49,838 nt of DNA, taken from the NCBI RefSeq assembly GCF_008923205.2, contig NZ_WBMS02000064.1:1-49838 (forward strand), read 5' to 3'. The translations under genes were made by a program, and so were the position numbers. This document shows positions 28,157 through 36,730 of this stretch, in pieces (the first letter of the stretch is position 1; each line of letters begins with the position of its first letter). The notes beneath the pieces are model-generated. The model worked only from the letters and a program-made list of their open reading frames with translations. It was not told the origin of the DNA and did not search any database. The stretch comes from Actinomadura physcomitrii (lineage in GTDB: Bacteria; Actinomycetota; Actinomycetes; Streptosporangiales; Streptosporangiaceae).

Positions 28157-28250
28157 GGGAGCATCACCTCACTGGACGGGATGGGTCCCCGACTATGGCG
28201 GCGCTCTCCGTCGCGCACCATGCACGGGGCGCAACGATTCGGCAGGGCAA

Positions 28251-28268
28251 TTATCACAAAAGTGATAA
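28251..28268. promoter_or_regulatory. Palindrome upstream of choD, candidate operator
   Basis: TTATCAC-AAAA-GTGATAA is a perfect 7-4-7 inverted repeat in an AT-rich island about 95 bases upstream of the choD-like start and just past the stop of the broken PucR gene. A regulator dimer site controlling choD is the simplest reading. A weak terminator for the PucR fragment is the alternative. Confidence 0.5.
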
Positions 28269-28279
28269 ATAACGGTGTG

Positions 28280-28811
28280 TCAGCGTGCGGCGCCGCGGTT
28301 GACGAGCCGGGCGTGCAGGATCAGCTCCATCTCCAGGCAGCGCCGCGGGTCCCGGAGGTCGTCGCCGAACAGGTCCTGCAGATGGCGCAGCCGGTACCGG
28401 ACGGCGGAACTGGGCGTCCACGACGAGGCTGAGCGCGCCGAGGTCGAGGTCGAGGCCGCCCGGGACGGCCGCGAGCGTCCGCCACGCCGCGAGCGCGGAC
28501 CGGCGCAGCGCCTGCTGGACCTCGACCGGGTCGCGGCCGTCGCGCGCGAGGTGGCGGCCGACCCGCAGGTAGAACGCCGCCACCCGCTCCCAGCCGGCGC
28601 CGGGGTCCTCGACCAGGTCGCAGAAGTGCCGGATCCCCGCGACGATCCCCGCGCGCGCCCGCCCGATCTCGCCGTCGCCGACCGGCGGGTCGCCGCGCCG
28701 CAGCTCGTTCAGGACCTCGTTCGCCGCCCGGTCCACGTGGGGCCGCAGCCGCTCGGCCACCCATGCCGGGACGGCCTCGAAGGGCCGCACGTCCAATCGC
28801 GTTCGCACCAC
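28280..28811 (-). pseudogene. PucR-type regulator with large internal deletion
   Basis: The N-terminal 130 codons (start GTG 28811, GGGAG upstream) match the sensor-like N domain of actinomycete PucR regulators (AFYLRVGRHLARDGRDPVEV, QQALRRSALAAWRTL). At about 28416-28420 the frame breaks. In another frame the sequence reads SSAVRYRLRHLQDLFGDDL then DPRRCLEMELILHARL to a TGA at 28280, the end of the PucR C-terminal helix-turn-helix. The middle domain and most of the DNA-binding domain are missing, so the product cannot act as a normal regulator. It probably once controlled choD or its own promoter. Confidence 0.75.
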
Positions 28812-29074
28812 TCGTCGATCTCCCTGTCCGAGGCCCTCCGGTCGGCGGCGCTCCCAGGATCGCGGATCGCGGCCCGATTCCGATTGTCCCTGAAATAAAT
28901 CGTTCAGCGCTGCTTCATGGAGTCGACTGACAAAAGCGCGGAGCCGGCTGCGAGCGCGTTTCGCATTTTCGGAATGACCTGCGAAACCGTCGCGGGGGCC
29001 CGCCCCGGACGGGTAATTTTCGTCGTGCCCGGTTCCGGCCGGGGCCTGCCGCGCAGCTCAGGACGGTGCGGCCG

Positions 29075-29647
29075 TCAAGGCTGGAACGTGTCAATTCCCG
29101 TGATCCGCCATTGCCGGGAATGGCGGACGGCGGTGACGGCGAGCATGGCGGGGGACGTGGTGCTCTTGCCGTCGCCGGCGCGGGTCGTCTGCTGGTCGGC
29201 GTAGACGAGCAGGCGCGCGCGGCCGTCCCGCAGGGTGGTGACGGCACTGTCGGTGACCTTGGTACTGAGGACGGTCCGCTGCCGCGGCGCGTCGGTGCGG
29301 ACGCGGTCCATCAGGGCGGCGTACTGCCGGACGGCCGGGCCGGTGAGGCAGGTGCGGGCGGCGGCGTCGGTCCGGCCAGGGTCGGTGTAGTTGTAGGAGA
29401 AAAGCCGGCCGACCATGTCGGCGACGGCGCCCTTGACCTCGCTGGTGGCGGCGCCGTCGGTGAGGGCGCCGTTCCGCGCGGCGGGGTCGCCGCGCAGGTC
29501 ACCGGCCTGCCGGTGCATCCAGATGCCGGACGCGGCGAGCAGCACGGCGAGCAGGCCGAGGACGGCGGGCGAGGCGGCGGCGGCCTTCCAGCGGGCGCCG
29601 CCGAGGATGCGGGTGGTGTGCGCGGCCATGGCGGGCCGTCCTCTCAC
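29075..29647 (-). CDS. Mce-associated membrane protein, type B, second copy
   Basis: The 190-residue protein has one N-terminal helix (about 22-42) and an extracytoplasmic NTF2-like domain. It closely resembles the product of 30171-30686, sharing DGAATSEVKGAVADMVGRLF-like, FSYNYTDP-like and QQTTRAG-like stretches plus a final HWRIT-type ending. Mas proteins stabilise Mce complexes in mycobacteria. The GTG at 29647 overlaps the previous stop (GTGA). It is the last gene of the operon. Confidence 0.8.
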   Translation of the reverse strand: MRGRPAMAAHTTRILGGARWKAAAASPAVLGLLAVLLAASGIWMHRQAGDLRGDPAARNGALTDGAATSEVKGAVADMVGRLFSYNYTDPGRTDAAARTCLTGPAVRQYAALMDRVRTDAPRQRTVLSTKVTDSAVTTLRDGRARLLVYADQQTTRAGDGKSTTSPAMLAVTAVRHSRQWRITGIDTFQP

Positions 29648-30174
29648 GTCGTGCCGGCCGGGGCCTGGCCGAGGTCGCTGATCTTCCAGCCGGCGCCGGT
29701 GCGGGCGAGGCGGCCTTCCAGGCGGTTCTGCTTGGTGACGGGAGCGCCGCCGGGCGGGGTGACGGTGGTCTCGACGGCGACGAGCACGCTCGCCCTGCCG
29801 GACCGCTCGTCGAGTTCGGCGACGGCCGCGTCGAGGATCCGCGCGGTGGTGACGGTGCGGGCCTTGCGGACCCGGTCGGTGAACCCGGCGCGGTCCTGCG
29901 CGATCTGCCGGTGCAGGTCGCCGGTGGTGGAGTCGAGCCAGGTCCGCAGGCCGGCGTCGACGGCGCGGTAGTCGAGGGTGTTGAGGTTCTGGACGCCCTG
30001 CTCGGCGCTCTGCAGGACGTCGTCGCGGGTGCGGGAGTAGGCGCGGGCGGCGTCGTGGGCGGCGGTGTACCAGTTCCAGCCGGCCCAGGCGGCGAAGAGC
30101 GCGGCGAGGACGGCGAGGCACGCCGCCGTCCTCTGCAGGCTGTCGGGTTCCGGCATGGCGGGCCTCCTGGTCAC
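29644..30174 (-). CDS. Mce-associated membrane protein, type A, second copy
   Basis: The 176-residue protein has one helix (about 15-35). Its periplasm-like domain contains VQNLNTLDYRAVDAGLRTWL, STTGDLHRQ and TVTPPGGAPVTKQNRLEGRL. It parallels the protein of 30683-31246 (NTMDRSDPSAGLKAWLDAST, TPQGGAPTLQRKRFE). A GTG start at 30174 gives a GTGA overlap; an internal ATG at 30156 is possible. Confidence 0.8.
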   Translation of the reverse strand: MTRRPAMPEPDSLQRTAACLAVLAALFAAWAGWNWYTAAHDAARAYSRTRDDVLQSAEQGVQNLNTLDYRAVDAGLRTWLDSTTGDLHRQIAQDRAGFTDRVRKARTVTTARILDAAVAELDERSGRASVLVAVETTVTPPGGAPVTKQNRLEGRLARTGAGWKISDLGQAPAGTT

Positions 30175-30686
30175 GCGGACTTCAGCTCGGTGATGCGCCA
30201 GTGGCCGTCGTCGCGGTGCGCGGTGACGGTGAGCTGGGCGGCGGCGGGGGTGCCGTCGGGCTTGCCGGCGCGGGTCGCGGTCTGGTCCAGGAAGACCAGC
30301 AGCCGCGCCGTGTCGCCGACGAGGGAGATGACGCCGGCGCGGGTGACGCGGGTGGTGAGCGTGACGCGCTGGGCGGGCGCCTGCCGCGCCACCTGGCCGA
30401 AGATCTTGCCGTACTGCGCGGCGGCGGCCCCGGTGAGCACGTCGGACGCGGCGCGCCGGGCGGCCTCCACGTCGGTCGGCGTGTAGCTGAAGATGCGGCT
30501 GAGCGCGGTGGACACGTCGCCGGTGACGTCGGTGGTGGCGACGCCGTCCAGCACGGCCCGGTCGTGCGGGCTGCCCCCCGTGCCGTCATCGCGGAACCGT
30601 CCGGCGACGGGGTGCAGGAGCAGCGCGATCAGGACGAGCCCGAGCGCGACGCCGAGCGGCTTGCCGAGGCCGAGGAGGCGGTTCAT
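30171..30686 (-). CDS. Mce-associated membrane protein, type B, first copy
   Basis: The 171-residue protein has one N-terminal helix (about 8-26, PLGVALGLVLIALLLHP) and an exported domain with ATTDVTGDVSTALSRIFSYT and TARLLVFLDQTATRAGKPDG. The start ATG at 30686 overlaps the upstream stop (ATGA). It pairs with the preceding type A gene. Confidence 0.8.
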   Translation of the reverse strand: MNRLLGLGKPLGVALGLVLIALLLHPVAGRFRDDGTGGSPHDRAVLDGVATTDVTGDVSTALSRIFSYTPTDVEAARRAASDVLTGAAAAQYGKIFGQVARQAPAQRVTLTTRVTRAGVISLVGDTARLLVFLDQTATRAGKPDGTPAAAQLTVTAHRDDGHWRITELKSA

Positions 30687-31246
30687 CGGGCACCGGCCGG
30701 GATCGAGGTGAGCGATTCGAGCTTCCAGCCGTCGGCGGTGCGGACGGCGCCGGCCTCGAAGCGCTTGCGCTGCAGGGTCGGGGCGCCGCCCTGCGGGGTG
30801 AGGGTGACCCGCACGGACGCGATGACCCGGGCCTTGCCGGCGGCGGTGTCGAGCGAGGTGACGGCGGCGCCGGTGACGGTCGCGGACGCGCTGGTCCGGG
30901 ACGCGCCGATCTTCGCGCGGTTCGCCGGCTCGTCGCGCTGGAGCTGGTCGTGCAGGGGGCCGGTGGACGCGTCGAGCCAGGCCTTGAGCCCGGCGGACGG
31001 GTCGGACCGGTCCATGGTGTTGAGCGCGGCGATCTCGCGGCCGGTGCTGCGCAGGACGAGGTCGCGTTCGCGTTCGGGGCCGCTGTCGCGGGCGCCGCCC
31101 GCCGGGAACAGGGTGAAGGCCGTCCAGCCGAGGAACGCGGCGGCGGCGAGGATCGCGGCCCAGCCGATGAGGCCCCACCCGGCGAGCAGGGGCCGGCGCT
31201 CGGGGCGGGGCCGGGGCCGGGGTTCGGCCTTGACGGTGGCGGCCAT
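30683..31246 (-). CDS. Mce-associated membrane protein, type A, first copy
   Basis: The 187-residue protein has a short Pro/Arg-rich cytoplasmic tail, one helix (about 22-46) and an exported domain typical of mycobacterial Mas proteins (IAALNTMDRSDPSAGL, GKARVIASVRVTLTP). Its ATG shares one base with the mceF stop (TGATG), so it is translated with the Mce genes. Confidence 0.8.
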   Translation of the reverse strand: MAATVKAEPRPRPRPERRPLLAGWGLIGWAAILAAAAFLGWTAFTLFPAGGARDSGPERERDLVLRSTGREIAALNTMDRSDPSAGLKAWLDASTGPLHDQLQRDEPANRAKIGASRTSASATVTGAAVTSLDTAAGKARVIASVRVTLTPQGGAPTLQRKRFEAGAVRTADGWKLESLTSIPAGAR

Positions 31247-32508
31247 CAGTGCCCTCCGTTCAGGCCGAGCAGGGCGCTCATCCCGGACGGTCCGGGCGCG
31301 ACGCCGGGCAGTGCGAGCGCGCCCGGCAGGGCCGCGTTCGCCGCCGAGCCGGCCGGGGCGCCGCCGAGGACGGACCCGGGACGCACGGCGGCCGGGACGG
31401 GCGGGTGCGGGGCGTTGGCGGATCCGCGCACGTTGATGCCGCTGGACGCGGGCGCCGTGCAGCGGGCCGCGGTGTTGAGGGCGGGGCCGGGGGACGTGTC
31501 GAGCCCGTTGCGGTACCGCGTCCCGCCGTAGCCGGACGTGCAGGGCGGCGGGTCGAAGAACGTGTTGACCATCCCGAACCTGAGGCGGCCGTCGCGTGCG
31601 ACGGTCAGGCCCATGGACACCGCGTCGGGGAGCTTCGCGAGGAGCTGCTCGAGCCCGTCCGTGCGGGGCTGCAGGACGCGGGACGTCGTGAGGAAGTTCG
31701 CGATGAGCACGCTCATCGACGGGTCGAGGTCGCGGACGAGGCCCTGGAACTCGCCGGCGGCGCCGGGCGCGGTGGCGACGAGCTTGCGGAACGCGGGATC
31801 GGAGGCCCGGAGCCGCCGCGACAGCAGCCGGGCGTTGCGGCCGAACGCCTTCAGGGCACCCGACTCCTCGTCCTGGGTGGTCAGGACGGTCTGGCCGTCG
31901 CCGATCAGGGAGCGGGTCGGTTCGATGTTGCGGTCGGCGGCCTCGGTGAGAGCGTGGCTGTTGTCGAGCAGGACCTGCAGGTTCGGGCCTTCGCCGGCGA
32001 ACGCCCGGCCGAGTTCGGCGACGACCGTCCGCAGCGACCCGGTCGGGACGGACGCGGCGAGGTCGTTCACGCTGGTCAGCAGGTCGGTGACGGGCGCCGG
32101 GGTGGTGGCGGACGAGCGCGGGATGACCGAGCCGGCGGCGAGGTACGGGCCGGCACTGGTGCGGGGGCGCAGGTCGATGTACTGCTCGCCGATCGCGGAC
32201 CGGTTCGCGACCACGGCCTGGGTGTCGCGCGGCACCTTCGGCGCCGACTTGCGGATCCGCAGGTCGGCGATCACGCCGTCGCCGGTGAGGTCGAGGCCGC
32301 CGACGCGTCCGATCGAGGTGCCCCGGTAGGTCACGTCGGCGTTCTTCGCGAGGCCGCCCGCCTCGGGCAGGTCGACCTTGACGACGTAGTAGTCCTTCAG
32401 CCCGACGTATCCGCCGAGGTCGGCGTGGTTCAGGCCGACGTAGCAGATCGCGAGCGCCCCGACGATCAAGAAGACGATGTTCTTGATCCTGGTGCCGATG
32501 GTCAGCAT
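31246..32508 (-). CDS. mceF: MCE family protein, sixth gene (MceF)
   Basis: The 420-residue protein has an N-terminal anchor helix (about 10-28) and an MlaD/MCE domain (VVKVDLPEAGGLAKNADVTY, RGTSIGRVGGLDL, NRSAIGEQYIDLRP). A helical segment follows to about residue 290, then a disordered Ala/Pro/Gly-rich tail with two cysteines. Six different Mce subunits are believed to form a tunnel for lipids across the envelope. It starts 4 bases after mceE and ends TGATG with the first Mas gene. Confidence 0.88.
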   Translation of the reverse strand: MLTIGTRIKNIVFLIVGALAICYVGLNHADLGGYVGLKDYYVVKVDLPEAGGLAKNADVTYRGTSIGRVGGLDLTGDGVIADLRIRKSAPKVPRDTQAVVANRSAIGEQYIDLRPRTSAGPYLAAGSVIPRSSATTPAPVTDLLTSVNDLAASVPTGSLRTVVAELGRAFAGEGPNLQVLLDNSHALTEAADRNIEPTRSLIGDGQTVLTTQDEESGALKAFGRNARLLSRRLRASDPAFRKLVATAPGAAGEFQGLVRDLDPSMSVLIANFLTTSRVLQPRTDGLEQLLAKLPDAVSMGLTVARDGRLRFGMVNTFFDPPPCTSGYGGTRYRNGLDTSPGPALNTAARCTAPASSGINVRGSANAPHPPVPAAVRPGSVLGGAPAGSAANAALPGALALPGVAPGPSGMSALLGLNGGH

Positions 32509-32512
32509 CCGG

Positions 32513-33652
32513 TCAGCCCCCCTGCCCGGCCGGGCCGCCCGCGGGCGTGCCGTCGCCGCTGCGCGGCAGCGGCGTCACCGGCGGGACGATCTGGGTCCCC
32601 GGCTGCGCGGTGACCTGGAGATACACGTTGAGGTAGTCGCCCTTCACCGCGGGCAGGACGGCGTCGGTGAACGGGTAGGTGAGCAGGACCTGCAGCGCGT
32701 TCGGCAGGTCGTGCCCGGCGTCCGACAGCTTGCGCAGCGCCGGCTCGAGCGCCTTGAGGTCGGCGACGAGGTCGGTCTGGCTACGCCGCACGGTCGTGAC
32801 GGCCACGCCGGACAGGTCGTTCAGCGAGTTCAGCATCCGGACGAGCGCGCCGCGCTGCTCCTCCAGCACCTTGAGGCCGGGCTCGATGTCGACCAGCGCG
32901 ACGCCTATCTGCCCCTGGCGCGCGCGCAGGGTCGCCGACAGCCGGTTGACGCCGTCCAGCGCGTCGGTGATGCCCTGCTTGTTGGCGTCGAGGTCGCCGA
33001 CGAGCTTCCTCGCCTGCTCCAGCAGCGACCGGATCCGCGGCTCGTTGCCGTCCAGCGCCTTGTTCAGCTCGGTGGTGATGGTGCGCAGCTGCGCGATCCC
33101 GCCGCCGTTGAGCAGCATCGACAGCGCGCCGAACACCTCCTCGACCTCCGGGTTCCGGTTCGTGCGCGACACCGGGATCACCGCGCCGTCCGCGAGCCTT
33201 CCCGTGCTCGCGGACGGCGCGGGCCCGCCCGGCGCGGTGCCGCCCGGCGCGGCGGCGCCCGCCGGGAGTCCGGTGGTCGCGGGAGCGGCGCTGAGCTGGA
33301 CGAACTTCTCGCCCAGCAGGCTCGACTGCTCCAGCTGCGCGTACGCGCCGGCGGGCAGCCGTACATCGCCGTTGATCTTCATGGTGACCTCGGCGGTCCA
33401 GCCGCCGTGCGGCAGCGCCACCTTCACCACCCGGCCGACCGCGACGTCGTTGACCTTCACCGCGGACTGCGGGACGAGGTTCAGCACGTTCGCGAACTCC
33501 GCCTTCACCGTGTACGGGTGGTCGCCGAGGTCGGCGCCGCCGGGCAGCGGCAGGTCCTGCACGCCGCCGAACCCGCAGCCGCCGAGCGTGGTCGCGGCGA
33601 GCACGGCGGCGATGACGGCGGTCCGGGCCCGCCGGGTGTGCGCGCGGCTCAT
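32513..33652 (-). CDS. mceE: MCE family lipoprotein, fifth gene (MceE/LprK-like)
   Basis: The 379-residue precursor has a lipobox TTLGGC (Cys26), as the fifth Mce gene usually does. The MCE domain (TVKAEFANVLNLVPQSAVKV, NDVAVGRVVKVAL) has an inserted Pro/Gly/Ala-rich loop (about 130-150). A helical region follows. The start ATG at 33652 overlaps the mceD stop (ATGA). It anchors the complex to the outer face of the membrane. Confidence 0.88.
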   Translation of the reverse strand: MSRAHTRRARTAVIAAVLAATTLGGCGFGGVQDLPLPGGADLGDHPYTVKAEFANVLNLVPQSAVKVNDVAVGRVVKVALPHGGWTAEVTMKINGDVRLPAGAYAQLEQSSLLGEKFVQLSAAPATTGLPAGAAAPGGTAPGGPAPSASTGRLADGAVIPVSRTNRNPEVEEVFGALSMLLNGGGIAQLRTITTELNKALDGNEPRIRSLLEQARKLVGDLDANKQGITDALDGVNRLSATLRARQGQIGVALVDIEPGLKVLEEQRGALVRMLNSLNDLSGVAVTTVRRSQTDLVADLKALEPALRKLSDAGHDLPNALQVLLTYPFTDAVLPAVKGDYLNVYLQVTAQPGTQIVPPVTPLPRSGDGTPAGGPAGQGG

Positions 33653-34671
33653 GGCGCCCCCTTCCCCGCGCCGGCGGCGGGCGCGGCGCGTCCGGCCGCG
33701 GGCAGCGGCGGGCTCATCTCGTTGAGGTCGCCGCGGCCCATCAGCGTCCCGCTCTTCGGGTCGTAGGCGTTGAGGACGTTGGTGACGTCGAGCGGCAGGT
33801 CGTCGAGGGCCTCGGCGAGGGAGCCGCGCTCGTCCACCAGCAGCTGGGTGATCTTCGAGAGCTTCGCGACGTTCGTGCTGATCTGCTCGCGGTTGTCGTG
33901 GATGAACACCTTGACCTTGGCGAGCGCGGCGGCGAGCGCCTTCAGCGCCGCGTCCAGCTCCTGCCGGTCGTCGGCGAGGAACCCGCTCACGTCGGCGAGC
34001 TGCCGCTCGGCCTGCCGGACCTGCCCGTCGTTGGCCTTCAGCATCGAGGTGAACGCCGACAGGTTCGAGACCGTCGCGAACAGGTCCTTCTGCGACCCGG
34101 ACAGGGTCTTGGCGGCCTGCGCCATCCGCTCGGTGGTGGTGCGGATGTCCTGGCCGTTGCCCTGGAGGTTCTCCGCGCCGGTGCCGAGGACGCGCGACAG
34201 CGCGCCGTCCTTGTTCACGCCGTCCGGTCCGAGCTGCTTCGACAGCTTGGTGATGCCGGCGTAGATCTGGTCGAGTTCGACGGGCGTCGCGGTCCGCGCG
34301 ACCGGGATCACCGCGCCGGCCGCCATCTTCGGGCCGCCGGTGTAGGCGGGCGTGAGCTGGACGTACCGGTCGGCGACAAGGCTCGGCGCGATCGCGACGG
34401 CGTTCGCACCGGCCGGCACGTCGATCCCGTGGTCGACCGTCAGCACCGCCCTGACCTGCGTGCCCTCGGCGCGGACGGAGTTCACCGTGCCGGCCTTCAC
34501 GCCGAGGATCCGCACGTCGGAGCCCTTGTAGACGCCGACGGCGTCGTGGAAGTAGACGGTGATCCGGGTCCCGGCGGGAGGCCGCAGGACGAGGAACGCG
34601 ACGGTCGCGGCGGCGATGACGGCGAGTCCGGCGGCGACCAGCGCCGCCGGTCCGGCGATTCTGCGCAGCAT
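33649..34671 (-). CDS. mceD: MCE family protein, fourth gene (MceD)
   Basis: The 340-residue protein has an N-terminal helix (about 8-30), an MCE domain (ITVYFHDAVGVYKGSDVRIL, GVKAGTVNSV, PSLVADRYVQLTP) and a long helical segment (GSQKDLFATVSNLSAF). A short Pro/Ala-rich end has no anchor. The ATG shares one base with the mceC stop (TGATG). Confidence 0.88.
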   Translation of the reverse strand: MLRRIAGPAALVAAGLAVIAAATVAFLVLRPPAGTRITVYFHDAVGVYKGSDVRILGVKAGTVNSVRAEGTQVRAVLTVDHGIDVPAGANAVAIAPSLVADRYVQLTPAYTGGPKMAAGAVIPVARTATPVELDQIYAGITKLSKQLGPDGVNKDGALSRVLGTGAENLQGNGQDIRTTTERMAQAAKTLSGSQKDLFATVSNLSAFTSMLKANDGQVRQAERQLADVSGFLADDRQELDAALKALAAALAKVKVFIHDNREQISTNVAKLSKITQLLVDERGSLAEALDDLPLDVTNVLNAYDPKSGTLMGRGDLNEMSPPLPAAGRAAPAAGAGKGAP

Positions 34672-35693
34672 CAGTGCCCGCCCTTCTCGGGCGGCATGCA
34701 GCCCTTCTCCGGTGTCGTCGCGGGCGCGTACTCCTTCGGGACGAGCCCGCACAGGTACCCGTCCAGCCAGCGGCCGTTGCCCATGGAGTTGCCGAGCAGC
34801 CGCGTGTACGGACCGGCGGTCTTCAGCGCGCGGTCGAGGTCGTCCTGGTTGCGCTGCAGCAGGTCGGTGACGCGGCCGAGCGCGCGCAGCGTCGGGTCGA
34901 GCTGCTTCTGGTTGTCGTCGACCAGCCCGCTGATCTGCTCGGACAGCGACTGCGCGCCGACCAGCAGCCCGTGGATCGCCTCGCGGCGCCGGGCGATCTC
35001 GTTCAGCAGCAGGTTGCCGTCGCGCAGCAGCGCCTGGACGTCCTGGGCCTGGCCGGAGACCGTACCGGTGATCTGCCGGGTGTTCGCCAGCAGCCGGGAC
35101 AGCTCCGCGTCCCGCGACGAGATCGTCTTCGACAGCGCGGACACGCCGGTGAGGGCCTGCCGGACGCTCGGCGCGGTGTGCGCGAACGCGCCGGAGATCG
35201 CGTCGAGGCTCTGCGCGAGCTTGACGGAGTCGAGTTCCCCGGTGGTGGTGGCGAGGTCCTGGAACGCCTGCGTCACGTCGTAGGGGGAGGTCGTCCGGTC
35301 CAGCGGGATGGTGCGGCCGGGGTCCTGCCGGCGCGCGCCGAGCGGGTCGACGGCGAGGTACTTGTCGCCGAGCAGCGTCTTGATCGCGATCGCGACGGTG
35401 CTGGCGTCGCCGACCCAGGTGCGCTTCACCCGGAACGACACGGCGACCTTCGCGCCGTCCAGCCGGACCCCGGTGACCTCGCCGACCTTGACGCCGGCGA
35501 CACGGACCTCGTTGCCCGGCCGCAGCCCGGCCGCCTCGCTGAAGTCGGCGCGGTAGACGGTGCCGCCGCCGATCAGCGGCAGGTCCTTGGCGTTGAACGC
35601 GGCGAGCCCGGCGGCGACGAGCAGCGCGATCGACACGATCGCGACGAGGACCGGGTCGCGCTCCCGGACCGGCTTCAGCCTCGGCCGCCTCAT
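34671..35693 (-). CDS. mceC: MCE family protein, third gene (MceC)
   Basis: The 340-residue protein has an N-terminal helix (about 14-34) and an MCE domain (VYRADFSEAAGLRPGNEVRV, AGVKVGEVTGVRL, KTLLGDKYLAVDP). The helical part is followed by a C-terminal GRWLDGYLCGLVP segment with two cysteines. The start overlaps the mceB stop by ATGA. Confidence 0.88.
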   Translation of the reverse strand: MRRPRLKPVRERDPVLVAIVSIALLVAAGLAAFNAKDLPLIGGGTVYRADFSEAAGLRPGNEVRVAGVKVGEVTGVRLDGAKVAVSFRVKRTWVGDASTVAIAIKTLLGDKYLAVDPLGARRQDPGRTIPLDRTTSPYDVTQAFQDLATTTGELDSVKLAQSLDAISGAFAHTAPSVRQALTGVSALSKTISSRDAELSRLLANTRQITGTVSGQAQDVQALLRDGNLLLNEIARRREAIHGLLVGAQSLSEQISGLVDDNQKQLDPTLRALGRVTDLLQRNQDDLDRALKTAGPYTRLLGNSMGNGRWLDGYLCGLVPKEYAPATTPEKGCMPPEKGGH

Positions 35694-36730
35694 GACCCGC
35701 ACCTGGCCGCGTCCGAGTGCACGCCGGTCGGCGCCGGGTGGGTCTCGCCCGGGTACTGCCGGTAGGTCACCCCGGTCACGGACGCCTCGCACATGTAGAA
35801 GTTCATCCACGACCCGTACGAGCCGACCCGGCCGATCGCCGCCATCTTCACCGGCAGCGTCCGCAGGAACGTCTCGACGGTCGGGGAGTCGTCGTCGAGG
35901 TTGGTGGACAGCCGCCCGAGCTGCGCGATGTCCTGCCTGAGCGGTTCGCGGCCCTGCTGGAGCAGGCTCGTGGTGACGCCGGCGAGGTCGTCGAGGGCGC
36001 TGATCGCGTCGCCGATGGACGTGCGGTCGCCGGCGAGGCCCGACACGAGCCGCCGCAGCGTCGTGATGAGGCCCGACAGGTTGTCGCCGCGCGCGTTGAC
36101 CGTGTCGAGGACGGCGTTCAGGTTGTCGATGACCTGCCCGATCACCTGGTCCTTGTCGGCGATGCCGCTGGTCAGTGACCCGACCGTGGACAGCAGGTCC
36201 TCGACCGTCCCGCCCTCGCCCTGGAGCACCTGGACGATCGACTCGGCGAGCCGGTTGACGTCGTTCGGCGACAGCGCCTGGAACAGCGGCTGGAACCCGT
36301 TGAACAGCTGCGTCAGGTTCAGCGCCGGGGCCGTCCGGTCGACGGGGATCGTCGCGCCGGGCCGCAGCACGCCGGCGCCGCCGGTGCCCCGGCCGATCTC
36401 CAGGTACCGCTGGCCGATCAGGTTCAGGTACTTGATCGTCGCGGTGGACGAGGCGGGCAGCCGGTGCGCGCGGTCGATCTTGAACGTGACGAGCGCCTGC
36501 CGGCGGCCGACGACCCGGATCCCGCCGACCCGGCCGACCTGGACGCCGGCGATCCGCACGCTGTCGCCGTCGCGCAGCCCGGACGCGTCGGTGAACCGCG
36601 CCCTGTAGGTGACGGAGCCGCCGCCTCCGGTCTGCGCGATGGTGAGCGCCAGCATCCCGGTCGCGACGACCGTCACGACGACGAACGCGAGCGACTTCCA
36701 CAGCGGCCCGAGCAGTCCCCCGCGGTTCAT
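35690..36730 (-). CDS. mceB: MCE family protein, second gene (MceB)
   Basis: The 346-residue protein has an N-terminal helix (about 11-31) and an MCE domain (VTYRARFTDASGLRDGDSVR, IAGVQVGRVGGIRV, YLNLIGQRYLEIG). Its C terminus carries the conserved GSYGSWMNFYMCEASV segment of second-gene Mce proteins. The ATG at 36730 overlaps the mceA stop (ATGA). Confidence 0.88.
   Translation of the reverse strand: MNRGGLLGPLWKSLAFVVVTVVATGMLALTIAQTGGGGSVTYRARFTDASGLRDGDSVRIAGVQVGRVGGIRVVGRRQALVTFKIDRAHRLPASSTATIKYLNLIGQRYLEIGRGTGGAGVLRPGATIPVDRTAPALNLTQLFNGFQPLFQALSPNDVNRLAESIVQVLQGEGGTVEDLLSTVGSLTSGIADKDQVIGQVIDNLNAVLDTVNARGDNLSGLITTLRRLVSGLAGDRTSIGDAISALDDLAGVTTSLLQQGREPLRQDIAQLGRLSTNLDDDSPTVETFLRTLPVKMAAIGRVGSYGSWMNFYMCEASVTGVTYRQYPGETHPAPTGVHSDAARCGS

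Noticed and set aside
28915..29074. Hairpin terminator after the mce operon
   Set aside because: Only short, imperfect GC stems are visible past the last Mas gene; none is strong enough to call.
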